A DNA stretch of 64,000 bases, from the NCBI RefSeq assembly GCF_013141695.1, contig NZ_WHNY01000075.1, forward strand, positions 186,001 through 250,000, given 5' to 3'. Position 1 is the first letter of the stretch. Each line of letters opens with the position of its first letter. The DNA comes from Paenibacillus plantarum. Lineage in GTDB: Bacteria > Bacillota > Bacilli > Paenibacillales > NBRC-103111. The notes under the pieces are model-generated. The model saw only the letters and a program-made list of their open reading frames with translations, was not told the DNA's origin and did no database searches. This document shows positions 42,914-50,975 of the stretch, one piece after another. The position numbers and the translations under genes are program-made.

Positions 42914-42914
42914 G

Positions 42915-43676
42915 ATGAGTTACGAAAAATTCGCCTACACGTACGATCGCTTGATGAACAGCATGCCGTATGAAGACTGGCTTCGATTTATTAAAGAAAG
43001 TTTCGAACGGTTTGGTGTAAAGCCGGCAACGCTCGTTGATTTAGGTTGCGGAACAGGCAATTTGTCGATTCCATTGGCTGCTGAAGGCATCATGGTGACT
43101 GGCATTGATCTCTCCGAGGATATGTTGGCTGTCGCTGAGCAGAAGCATAGCGAACAGCCCAGCCAACTTCGCGGCGGTAGCATTCGTTGGATTCAGCAAG
43201 ATATACGTGAATGGGAGCTTGGCGAGGAAGTGGATGTCGCGATCTCTTGTTGTGACAGCCTCAACTATTTACTAAAGGAAGAGGACATTGTAGATGCTTT
43301 CCGTCAAACATGGGCGGGACTCAAGCCAGGTGGGTTATTCCTCTTTGACGTACATCCGCCACAGCAATTGTTCGCCTATGCAGAATCGCAGCCTTTTTTT
43401 CTAAACGAAGACGATGTTGCTTACATTTGGACAAGCGAATTAGATGAGGAACGTGTTCAGATTGAACATGACTTAACGATCTTCGTAAAGGACAGCGGCC
43501 AGCAGGAAACCTTCCGTCGCATTGACGAAACGCATGAACAACGAGCGTATCCCTTGCAGTGGTTGGAACAAATGCTGATCGAGGTAGGTTTTCGTGAGGT
43601 GCATCAGGCAGCCGACTTTACGTGGGAACAACCAACAGAGAAGACAGAGCGAGCTTTCTTTATTGCGAAAAAATAA
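42915..43676 (+). CDS. yqeM: Class I SAM-dependent methyltransferase YqeM
   Basis: 253 residues. SAM-binding motif I VDLGCGTGNLSIPLA around residue 42, acidic GIDLSEDMLAVA, motif near LKPGGLFLFDVHPP. Substrate unknown. Conserved last gene of the yqe block. The start YEKFAYTYDRLMNSMPYEDW is typical of YqeM. Confidence 0.92.
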   Translation: MSYEKFAYTYDRLMNSMPYEDWLRFIKESFERFGVKPATLVDLGCGTGNLSIPLAAEGIMVTGIDLSEDMLAVAEQKHSEQPSQLRGGSIRWIQQDIREWELGEEVDVAISCCDSLNYLLKEEDIVDAFRQTWAGLKPGGLFLFDVHPPQQLFAYAESQPFFLNEDDVAYIWTSELDEERVQIEHDLTIFVKDSGQQETFRRIDETHEQRAYPLQWLEQMLIEVGFREVHQAADFTWEQPTEKTERAFFIAKK

Positions 43677-43701
43677 TACTGATGATGGATTTGCCCACGG
43701 C

Positions 43702-43731
43702 TTGACAGTTCAGCATTATTTTACATATAAT
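43702..43731 (+). promoter_or_regulatory. Promoter of the leuS T-box transcript
   Basis: Consensus TTGACA (43702-43707), 18-base spacer, TATAAT (43726-43731). Confidence 0.85.
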
Positions 43732-43737
43732 CAAAGC

Positions 43738-44023
43738 TAATCAGTTGTATGGAAAGCTTAGATGAGGAATAGTACCTTGTACAGCATCTTTCAGAGAGTC
43801 GGAGCTAGGGTGTGAGCCGGCAGATGTACGTCTTGAGAACTCGCCTCGGAGCTAGAAGGTGAACCGCCTGGTCCTTGATCAGATGCGCTAGCTGGATCGT
43901 CTCACCCGCGTTAAGGGGCAGAGTGAACACAGGTGAAGAACGCCTTGTGTTAACTAGGGTGGTACCACGGGAATTATACCTCTCGTCCCTAGCGATATCC
44001 GCTAGCGATGTGAGGTTTTTTTG
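43738..44023 (+). ncRNA. T-box riboswitch controlling leuS
   Basis: A leader of about 290 bases. The T-box sequence AGGGTGGTACCACGG at 43957-43971 pairs in the antiterminator with the uncharged tRNA end; GGTGTGA near 43809 fits the stem I GGUGNRA bulge. The candidate specifier is CTT (about 43831-43833, followed by GAGAAC), a leucine codon that agrees with leuS. The terminator pairs CCTC.CTAGCG with CGCTAG.GAGG (43980-44016) before TTTTTTT. Uncharged tRNA-Leu should allow read-through. Confidence 0.9.
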
Positions 44024-44073
44024 TGCGTATTTGCATACATGAGCAGAGAGTAACTTAGGGAGGCATGGAAGGT

Positions 44074-46533
44074 ATGACACAAGAATTGAAAGAAACCAAA
44101 GAACAACAAGGCTATAACCCACAAGCCATTGAACCGAAATGGCAGGCATACTGGGATGCGAAGAAAACATTTAAAGTATTGGAAAATTCGGATAAACCGA
44201 AATTTTATGCTTTGGATATGTTCCCCTATCCATCCGGTGCTGGCTTGCACGTAGGGCATCCAGAAGGCTACACAGCGACAGATATCGTTTCCCGTTTCAA
44301 ACGGATGAGAGGCTTTAATGTCCTTCACCCGATGGGGTGGGATGCGTTCGGTCTTCCTGCTGAGCAGTATGCTTTAGACACAGGAAATGACCCGCGTGAA
44401 TTTACAAAGAAAAATATTGATACGTTCCGCCGTCAAATTAAATCACTTGGTTTCTCTTACGATTGGGATCGAGAGATTAGCACGACGGATCCGGAGTACT
44501 ACAAATGGACACAATGGATTTTCATCCAGCTATATAATAAAGGACTTGCTTACGTCGACGAAGTGCCAGTTAACTGGTGTCCGGCGCTAGGTACTGTACT
44601 CGCAAATGAGGAAGTTATTGACGGACTAAGCGAGCGTGGTAGCCATCCGGTTATTAGGAAGCCGATGCGTCAGTGGATTTTGAGAATTACGGAGTATGCG
44701 GAGCGTTTGCTTGAAGATCTTGAGGAGCTTGATTGGTCCGAAAGTATTAAGGATATGCAGCGTAACTGGATTGGGAAATCTACAGGAGCTGAGGTTCAGT
44801 TCGCGATCGAAGGCCATGCGGAGAAAAGCTTAACGGTTTTCACTACGCGTCCAGATACACTATTCGGTGCAACTTATTGTGTATTAGCGCCTGAGCATGA
44901 GCTTGTAGCACAGATCACAACAGATGCTCAAGCAGCTGCGATCAAAGAATATCAAGAGAAAGCTTCACGCAAAAGCGATCTGGAACGTACAGATTTGGCG
45001 AAAGACAAATCCGGTGTGTTCACAGGGGCTTATGCGATCAACCCAGTTAATGACACGAAAGTGCCAATCTGGATCGCTGATTATGTCCTTGGCGGTTACG
45101 GCACAGGGGCGATCATGGCGGTTCCAGGGCACGACCAACGCGACTGGGAATTTGCGAAACAATTTGATTTGCCAATTATCGAAGTGGTTCAAGGCGGAGA
45201 TGTGGAGAAGGAAGCCTATGCAGGCGATGGCAAGCATGTGAATTCCGGTCCAATTGATGGATTGAACATTGAGCAAGGCATCAGCCATATGATCGCTTGG
45301 TTAGAGCAAAATGGCAAAGGCCGCGGCAAAGTAACGTATCGTTTGAGAGATTGGCTGTTCAGCCGTCAACGCTACTGGGGTGAGCCGATTCCGATTCTTC
45401 ACCTTGAAGATGGCACGATGAAGCCAGTTCCTGTGGATCAATTACCATTGTTGCTTCCACAAGTGGATGAAATCAAACCGTCTGGTACTGGAGAGTCACC
45501 GCTTGCTAACGTTTCTGAATGGGTGAATACGATTGACCCAGAAACGGGTATGAAAGCTCGTCGTGAGACGAATACGATGCCACAATGGGCGGGAAGCTGC
45601 TGGTATTACCTGCGTTTCATCGATCCAAAGAATGATCAAGCCTTCTGTTCGGATGAGCTGCAAAAGCAATGGTTGCCGGTTGATCTCTACATTGGTGGGG
45701 CGGAGCACGCAGTTCTTCACTTGCTGTATGCGCGCTTCTGGCATAAAGTGCTATATGATCTTGGTTTTGTGCATACCAAAGAGCCTTTCCATAAGCTTGT
45801 TAACCAAGGGATGATTCTTGGCGAGAACATGGAAAAAATGAGTAAATCACGCGGCAATGTTGTGAACCCAGATGATATCGTGAGCGATCAAGGTGCGGAT
45901 ACACTTCGTATTTATGAAATGTTTATGGGACCATTGGAAGCGACGAAACCATGGAATACAACTGGTGTAGATGGGATCTACCGTTTCTTAAATCGCGTAT
46001 GGAGATTGTTCGTTGATGACAACGGTCAGGTTCAAGCCAAAATTAGCGCGGATGAAACGCTAGGCAGCGATACATTTAAACGCACATGGCACCGTTCAAT
46101 CAAGAAAATTACGGAAGATTTCGATGCGCTTCGCTTTAATACAGCGATTAGCCAAATGATGATTTTCGTCAACGAGGCTTACAAAACAGAGCGTCTACCA
46201 CTTGAAGCGATGAAAAACTTCGTGCAAATGCTTTCCCCGATCGCACCTCACTTAGCGGAAGAGCTTTGGGAGAAGTTAGGTGGCGTGGAATCTATTACGT
46301 ACGAAGCATGGCCAACTTATGATGAAGCATGGACCGTGGATAATGAAGTTGAAATTGTCGTGCAAATCAATGGGAAAATTGTTGATCGCGTGATGATTTC
46401 CAAAGATACAGATGAAGCAGCGATGGAGAAAATGGCTTTTGAACTCGACAAAGTCAAAGAAGCGACCGCCGGAAAGGCCGTTCGCAAATTGATTGTTGTA
46501 AAGGGTAAATTAGTTAATATCGTTGTAGGTTAA
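44074..46533 (+). CDS. leuS: Leucyl-tRNA synthetase LeuS
   Basis: 819 residues, bacterial-type class I synthetase. HIGH-like motif PYPSGAGLHVGHPEGY near residue 50, editing domain (TTRPDTLFGATY; GTGAIMAVPGHDQRDWEFA), KMSKS motif NMEKMSKSRGN. Start ATG 44074 lies ten bases after GGGAGG; ATG 44065 is one base after it and unlikely. Controlled by the T-box. Confidence 0.96.
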   Translation: MTQELKETKEQQGYNPQAIEPKWQAYWDAKKTFKVLENSDKPKFYALDMFPYPSGAGLHVGHPEGYTATDIVSRFKRMRGFNVLHPMGWDAFGLPAEQYALDTGNDPREFTKKNIDTFRRQIKSLGFSYDWDREISTTDPEYYKWTQWIFIQLYNKGLAYVDEVPVNWCPALGTVLANEEVIDGLSERGSHPVIRKPMRQWILRITEYAERLLEDLEELDWSESIKDMQRNWIGKSTGAEVQFAIEGHAEKSLTVFTTRPDTLFGATYCVLAPEHELVAQITTDAQAAAIKEYQEKASRKSDLERTDLAKDKSGVFTGAYAINPVNDTKVPIWIADYVLGGYGTGAIMAVPGHDQRDWEFAKQFDLPIIEVVQGGDVEKEAYAGDGKHVNSGPIDGLNIEQGISHMIAWLEQNGKGRGKVTYRLRDWLFSRQRYWGEPIPILHLEDGTMKPVPVDQLPLLLPQVDEIKPSGTGESPLANVSEWVNTIDPETGMKARRETNTMPQWAGSCWYYLRFIDPKNDQAFCSDELQKQWLPVDLYIGGAEHAVLHLLYARFWHKVLYDLGFVHTKEPFHKLVNQGMILGENMEKMSKSRGNVVNPDDIVSDQGADTLRIYEMFMGPLEATKPWNTTGVDGIYRFLNRVWRLFVDDNGQVQAKISADETLGSDTFKRTWHRSIKKITEDFDALRFNTAISQMMIFVNEAYKTERLPLEAMKNFVQMLSPIAPHLAEELWEKLGGVESITYEAWPTYDEAWTVDNEVEIVVQINGKIVDRVMISKDTDEAAMEKMAFELDKVKEATAGKAVRKLIVVKGKLVNIVVG

Positions 46534-46560
46534 GACAACTAAGATTAAGCATTGAGAGGG

Positions 46561-47391
46561 CTATTGCTGCTTTAAGGTGAAAAGTTGCTCAGCCTTCTCA
46601 ATGTCTTCTTCATATTTTGCATGTGTTGCACTAATGACTTGTGAGAAAACTCCGCAAAGCTCCTTTTCCAAAATACGCAAACCCTCTGCCGTAATGCCTC
46701 CAGGAACAGATACCCGCTTTTGTAAACTAACAGGGTTGAAGCCTCCCGTAGTAAGCAACTTTCCAGTACCTAACGTCATTTCACTTGCCAGCAATGTGGC
46801 CTCTTCAGCAGAAATACCCGTTTCCTCTACAGCCGCATCAATAAATGCTTGAATAAAGCTAGCTAGAAAAGCAGGCCCACAACTAGATAAATCTGATGAA
46901 ATTCTCGTATAATTTTCGGATACACGTATGGGCGTAGAGATATGTGTGAAAATATTTTCAAGCCATTCTTTATCTTCAGGCTGCATGCGATTTCCATGAA
47001 TACATAACGTAGCACCACTTAAAACGTAGTTCGTGATACTTGGTATGATTTTACTTATTTTAGCTGGTAAAAGACCTTCCAAATGCTTAATCAGAATAGG
47101 ACTCGTAATGGATATTATAAATTGAGAGGAAAGCACGTCCTCTTTGATTTCATCAATAACCTTTTTGAATTCAGATGGTTTCACACATAAGAAAATCAAA
47201 TCACTTCCACGCACGACTTCACGATTCGTTTCTGCCACGATCAAGCCAGGATAGTTCTCCGCAAGTAGTTCAACTTTACGTAATGTTCGATTGCTAGCAA
47301 TAATTTGCTCGGGATTGAATGCCCCGGAATGAATGAATGCTTCAATCAGTATACTTCCCATACTCCCAGTACCGATGAATCCAGCTTTCAT
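46561..47391 (-). CDS. comER: ComER, pyrroline-5-carboxylate reductase-like protein
   Basis: 276 residues from ATG 47391 (GGGAGGG eight bases upstream). ProC-like fold: N-terminal Rossmann AGFIGTGSMGSILIEAFIHS, FLCVKPSEFKKVI, and the C-terminal SCGPAFLASFIQAFIDAAVE with VSVPGGITAEGL. Divergent from comEA, its place in Bacillus, where it is named late competence protein ComER; not needed for transformation there, and affects sporulation/biofilm in some Bacillus. Confidence 0.9.
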   Translation of the reverse strand: MKAGFIGTGSMGSILIEAFIHSGAFNPEQIIASNRTLRKVELLAENYPGLIVAETNREVVRGSDLIFLCVKPSEFKKVIDEIKEDVLSSQFIISITSPILIKHLEGLLPAKISKIIPSITNYVLSGATLCIHGNRMQPEDKEWLENIFTHISTPIRVSENYTRISSDLSSCGPAFLASFIQAFIDAAVEETGISAEEATLLASEMTLGTGKLLTTGGFNPVSLQKRVSVPGGITAEGLRILEKELCGVFSQVISATHAKYEEDIEKAEQLFTLKQQ

Positions 47392-47584
47392 CAAGTGATC
47401 CCTCCCGATAAAATCAGTCTTTATACGAATACCAACCTATAATCGCGGTCGCTCAGCCATGGATGGCAAGGATAGAGGTCCAAGCATCGTCTCAATCGTA
47501 TCGTGACTAGTTGTGTAGTCATTGGGACGCTTTTTCATGTATATGGCTGCTCAAACGCAAATATGCTAAGAAAGAAGGTAGTTT

Positions 47585-48199
47585 GTGGATTTTTTTGGAA
47601 ATAAAATGAAGCGAATTGGGCTAATTCTTGGCGCTGTCTCGCTCTTTGTTTGGGTTGTGTGGCCTTTTCTACGTGGTGGACAGCCAACCATTCAAACAGC
47701 GTTCATGCCAATCAATACGCAGATGGAAGAGTTGCTTTTGCAAGGAGAAAATGAGAAAAAAGCGGCAGCTGGGAAATCTGTCCCCGTTGTTACTGCAAAA
47801 CCAAAAGCAACACCAAAGGCGAATACGAGTGAATCATCGTCATCTTCAGAAGTGATATCTACACCCTCAAGTTCAACGGGAGCAATCACGCAAACTTCGC
47901 CTTCGCCTTCGACCTCGACCTCAGAGCCTCATCCAACCTCGGCTGTTAGTCCTGTACCTCCAGCAATAACTGCACCTCCATCGAATGAAGCACAGAAGGG
48001 GCTTTTAGATTTAAACACGGCTACGCTGGAGCAGTTAGATAAACTGCCTGGAATCGGTGAAAGTAAAGCCAAAGCTATTCTCGAGTACCGTATGAAAAAG
48101 GGACGTTTCAAGCGAGTCGAAGAACTCATGGATGTGAAAGGGATCGGAGAGAAAATGTTTGAGAAACTGAAAGGGTCAGTATTTGTAGGGCCAGTTTAG
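47585..48199 (+). CDS. comEA: Competence protein ComEA, DNA receptor
   Basis: 204 residues from GTG 47585 (AAGAAGGTAG upstream). N-terminal membrane anchor GLILGAVSLFVWVVWPFL, a long Ser/Thr/Pro/Lys linker (about 65-140) that spans the wall, and a C-terminal double helix-hairpin-helix DNA-binding domain with LNTATLEQLDKLPGIGESKA and ELMDVKGIGEKMFEKLKG. Binds DNA outside the membrane and hands it to ComEC. Confidence 0.94.
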   Translation: MDFFGNKMKRIGLILGAVSLFVWVVWPFLRGGQPTIQTAFMPINTQMEELLLQGENEKKAAAGKSVPVVTAKPKATPKANTSESSSSSEVISTPSSSTGAITQTSPSPSTSTSEPHPTSAVSPVPPAITAPPSNEAQKGLLDLNTATLEQLDKLPGIGESKAKAILEYRMKKGRFKRVEELMDVKGIGEKMFEKLKGSVFVGPV

Positions 48200-48302
48200 C
48201 ATCGTCTTTTCATTTCTAGCAAAATATGAGAAAATACTAGAAATCGTTTTAACTACGAAAATAGTATTGGAGTATTTAGTCATCAGGAGGGAGTCAATCA
48301 TC

Positions 48303-48815
48303 ATGAGCATCCGGAAAGATTGGGATACGTATTTCCTCGATATTGCCTATATGGCCTCCACACGCTCGCGGTGTAATCGCAGACATGTTGGAGCGGTACT
48401 TGTTCAAGGGAAGAAGTTGCTCGGAACCGCGTATAATGGAGCACCGATGGGTGTAGCGGATTGCACGGAAGCAGGTTGCATGCTTGTGGAAGAAATCGAG
48501 CTGAAGGTCGTTGCCGATGTAGAAGAAGTCGTGCGGAAACACCGTTGCATACGTACCATTCATGCGGAGCAGAATTTGTTGCTATTTACCGATCGGGAAG
48601 ATCGCGAGGGTTCTACCGTATATGTTACGGATCAGCCTTGCTGGACCTGTGCAAACATGTTGGCTAACAGCGGAGTGACAGAGATTGTGTTTCATCGGGG
48701 ATATCCGAAGGATCATGAGAAGGTTAGCGAGTTGATGGAAGCTAGAGGGATTTCATTCCGCCAGATGACCACATATGAGCCGCCTGCGGGTACGCTATCT
48801 GAGGTCGTGAACTAA
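48303..48815 (+). CDS. comEB: ComEB, deoxycytidylate deaminase-family protein
   Basis: 170 residues from ATG 48303 (AGGAGGG upstream). Zinc deaminase motifs RTIHAEQNLL and DQPCWTCANMLANSG, extra Cys pair CTEAGC typical of dCMP deaminases. Converts dCMP to dUMP for thymidylate supply; in Bacillus it has a competence-related localisation role. Follows comEA, but comEC does not follow here: a marR-MFS unit on the other strand lies between. Confidence 0.92.
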   Translation: MSIRKDWDTYFLDIAYMASTRSRCNRRHVGAVLVQGKKLLGTAYNGAPMGVADCTEAGCMLVEEIELKVVADVEEVVRKHRCIRTIHAEQNLLLFTDREDREGSTVYVTDQPCWTCANMLANSGVTEIVFHRGYPKDHEKVSELMEARGISFRQMTTYEPPAGTLSEVVN

Positions 48816-48847
48816 CTAGCACAGTGCCAGATTTGACGAAGCCAAGA

Positions 48848-48932
48848 GTGAACGCGTTCACGCAAATGTGCTTGTTTGCTTCGTATTCGACAGCTAGGGA
48901 ATTGGTCATTGTTTTGACAATTCCCACAGCTG
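48848..48932. other. Intergenic dyads between comEB and the MFS gene
   Basis: GTGAACGCGTTCAC at 48848-48861 is a perfect 14-base palindrome. GGGAATTG and CAATTCCC near 48897-48925, flanked by AGCT pairs, form a second stem with a 13-base loop. Neither has a strong T-run. They may act as weak convergent terminators. Confidence 0.5.
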
Positions 48933-48976
48933 CTTATACGGCAGTGCCTATGCTTGAGCGACTACATGTAAAGGTT

Positions 48977-50248
48977 TTACAACAGTACTGCCTGTTCTTT
49001 GGGCTTTTTAAGTTGGCGCTGTATACGAATAGCGAATAAAGCGGCAATGAAGCAAGTAAGACCAGCAATGAAGAAAGATTGCGAGTAGCTGCCAAGCCAG
49101 TCACGCATGAGACCTGCTCCGTATGCGGCAAAAGAGGCACCGATCTGGTGAGCCACCACAATCCAGCCGAATATCATGCCAGATTTTTCTTTACCGAAAG
49201 TTTCACCTGCAAGTTTAGCGGTAGGCGGTACGGTTGCGATCCAATCGAGTCCGTAAAATACCGAGAACACGACTAGCATGTACGGAGTAGTAGCCAAGGC
49301 ATACGGTAAAAAAATGAGGGATAAACCGCGCAGACCGTAGTACCAGAAAAGTAGCCAGCGGCTGTCGAATCGATCAGTTAACCAGCCAGATATCGTTGTT
49401 CCGAATAAATCAAAAGCGCCCATCATGGCTAGAAGCCCAGCAGCGGCAACTTCCATCATCCCGTAATCTCCGCAAGCGGCAATGAGGTGAGTGCCGATCA
49501 AACCATTTGTCGAGAATCCACAAATGAAGAAGGTGCCCGCGAGCAGCCAAAATGTTTTGTTTTTAGATGCAATAACGAGGTTCTGGATAGGGGTAAGAAA
49601 TACATTGCCCTTGAAAGGCTCTGGCTTTACAACCTCTATAGTACCGTATGGCGCTGCACCAACATCGGAAGGATTGTTCTTCATCCATATGGCTACCAGA
49701 ATAAAGACAACAACGATAGCGGCTACCGCAGCATACATGGCATACCGCCAGCCGTAATCGGAAGTCACCATTGCAATCAAAGGGAGGAATAGCAACTGAC
49801 CCGTTGCTGCACTTGCTGTCAGTATGCCAACTACGAGTCCCTTACGCTTGACGAACCATATATTGCTGACAGTGATGCCAAGCACGTTTGCCATCATTCC
49901 GCTTGCAAGTCCCGAAACGACTCCCCACAGTAAATCGAACTGCCACAAGGAAGTAATCAGCGGCGTGACGGCGAGGCTAGCTCCTAGAACGGACAAGGCG
50001 AGCAATACAACTTTGCGGATACCGAAGCGCAGTAACAGTGCTGCAGAAAACGGACCAACAAGTCCATATAGTAAAATTCCGATAGAAGCAACGCTTGATA
50101 TAGCCCCACGGCTCCAGCCGAATTCTTCTTGGAAAGGGATCATCAAGACGCTTGGCATGGAACGTATGCCTGCTGACACAAGTAATGTGACAAACGTTAG
50201 CAATACAATAATCCAGCCGTAATAAAACTTGCTGGTTGTTTGATTCAT
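48977..50248 (-). CDS. MFS transporter
   Basis: 423 residues, about twelve spans. Major facilitator of the oxalate/formate antiporter-MCT-like group: WIIVLLTFVTLLVSAGIRSM at the start, GVVSGLASGMMANVLGITVS, and motif-A-like WLTDRFDSRWLLFWYYG between halves. Substrate unknown, likely an organic acid or drug. GAGGTG precedes the ATG. Lies 12 bases after the MarR gene, which should control it. Confidence 0.88.
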   Translation of the reverse strand: MNQTTSKFYYGWIIVLLTFVTLLVSAGIRSMPSVLMIPFQEEFGWSRGAISSVASIGILLYGLVGPFSAALLLRFGIRKVVLLALSVLGASLAVTPLITSLWQFDLLWGVVSGLASGMMANVLGITVSNIWFVKRKGLVVGILTASAATGQLLFLPLIAMVTSDYGWRYAMYAAVAAIVVVFILVAIWMKNNPSDVGAAPYGTIEVVKPEPFKGNVFLTPIQNLVIASKNKTFWLLAGTFFICGFSTNGLIGTHLIAACGDYGMMEVAAAGLLAMMGAFDLFGTTISGWLTDRFDSRWLLFWYYGLRGLSLIFLPYALATTPYMLVVFSVFYGLDWIATVPPTAKLAGETFGKEKSGMIFGWIVVAHQIGASFAAYGAGLMRDWLGSYSQSFFIAGLTCFIAALFAIRIQRQLKKPKEQAVLL

Positions 50249-50260
50249 AATCTACACCTC

Positions 50261-50716
50261 TTATATTTCTAATTTCTCACTGGCCGATTCCAAAGATTGC
50301 GTCAAGATCGTAGCGACCTCATCTCCAAGAATAGCCTTATAAGTCCGAAGAAGCTCCTTCGATGCTGCACGCAGCGAAGGTTCGATTTCAATAGCTTTTT
50401 CTGTGGGAAAGACGAGTACAGTTTTTCCTTTAACTTGGCGCTCCACGAGTCGTTTATGTTCCAGCTTATCGATAAATCTGGTAAGCGTAGATGGCGTAAT
50501 ATAGAGCTTTTCTGAAAGCTCTTTCTGAGGAATTCCAGGTTTAGCAACAACCAGCCGCAGTAAGTAACCATAAGCAGGTGCAAGCCCTGTTGTTGCAAAT
50601 GATTCGTCGGCCATTCGGCTAATTGCCCGACTTAACCGATTTGTAGTGAAGTATAAGCATTGATGCAAAAATGCTTCATTGTCATCCGATTCTGGTGTTT
50701 GAACGTTGTTAGTCAT
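50261..50716 (-). CDS. MarR-family transcriptional regulator
   Basis: 151 residues from ATG 50716 (AAGGAG eight bases upstream). Winged helix: PGIPQKELSEKLYITPSTLT as recognition helices, FIDKLEHKRLVERQVKGKTV as the wing. Directly upstream of the MFS gene in the same operon; its own promoter carries TTGTATGTACAA downstream of the -10, so autorepression with release by the transported compound is the simple model. Confidence 0.9.
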   Translation of the reverse strand: MTNNVQTPESDDNEAFLHQCLYFTTNRLSRAISRMADESFATTGLAPAYGYLLRLVVAKPGIPQKELSEKLYITPSTLTRFIDKLEHKRLVERQVKGKTVLVFPTEKAIEIEPSLRAASKELLRTYKAILGDEVATILTQSLESASEKLEI

Positions 50717-50736
50717 GTCATGTTCTCCTTTGTATT

Positions 50737-50779
50737 TTGTATGTACAACGAATATAATCCATGTGCTTTTGCCTGTCAA
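50737..50779 (-). promoter_or_regulatory. Promoter and operator of the marR-MFS operon
   Basis: On the minus strand: TTGACA (50774-50779), 17-base spacer, TATATT (50751-50756). TTGTA-TG-TACAA at 50737-50748 is an inverted repeat with two-base centre, lying at the expected transcription start. Confidence 0.75.
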
Positions 50780-50885
50780 TTGTATTTATTAAACAAGATC
50801 GTGTTCAGGTAAGCGGATGAGGATGTAAAGAGATAGTTCAAAGGATCCAGAACTGTGAACTAAATTGAATATAGTTAAGGGGAAG

Positions 50886-50935
50886 AACCTCTTTCTAGTG
50901 CAGCCATTTGGGTGTGTTAGAAAGAGGTTTTTTGT
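50886..50935 (+). terminator. Terminator hairpin in front of comEC
   Basis: AACCTCTTTCTA pairs with TAGAAAGAGGTT over a loop of about 18 bases, then TTTTTTG on the plus strand. No plus-strand gene ends here, and comEC starts 40 bases later. It may be an attenuator or the end of a short leader RNA; AGTTCA...TGAACT upstream (about 50836-50861) could be an alternative fold. Confidence 0.7.
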
Positions 50936-50975
50936 TTGAGATCGTAAGAAAGTGAAAATGAAGGAGAGATCTTCC

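Noticed and set aside
49079..50222. Plus-strand open frames opposite the MFS transporter
   Set aside because: Antisense shadows of a membrane protein gene; none has a ribosome site or a known family.
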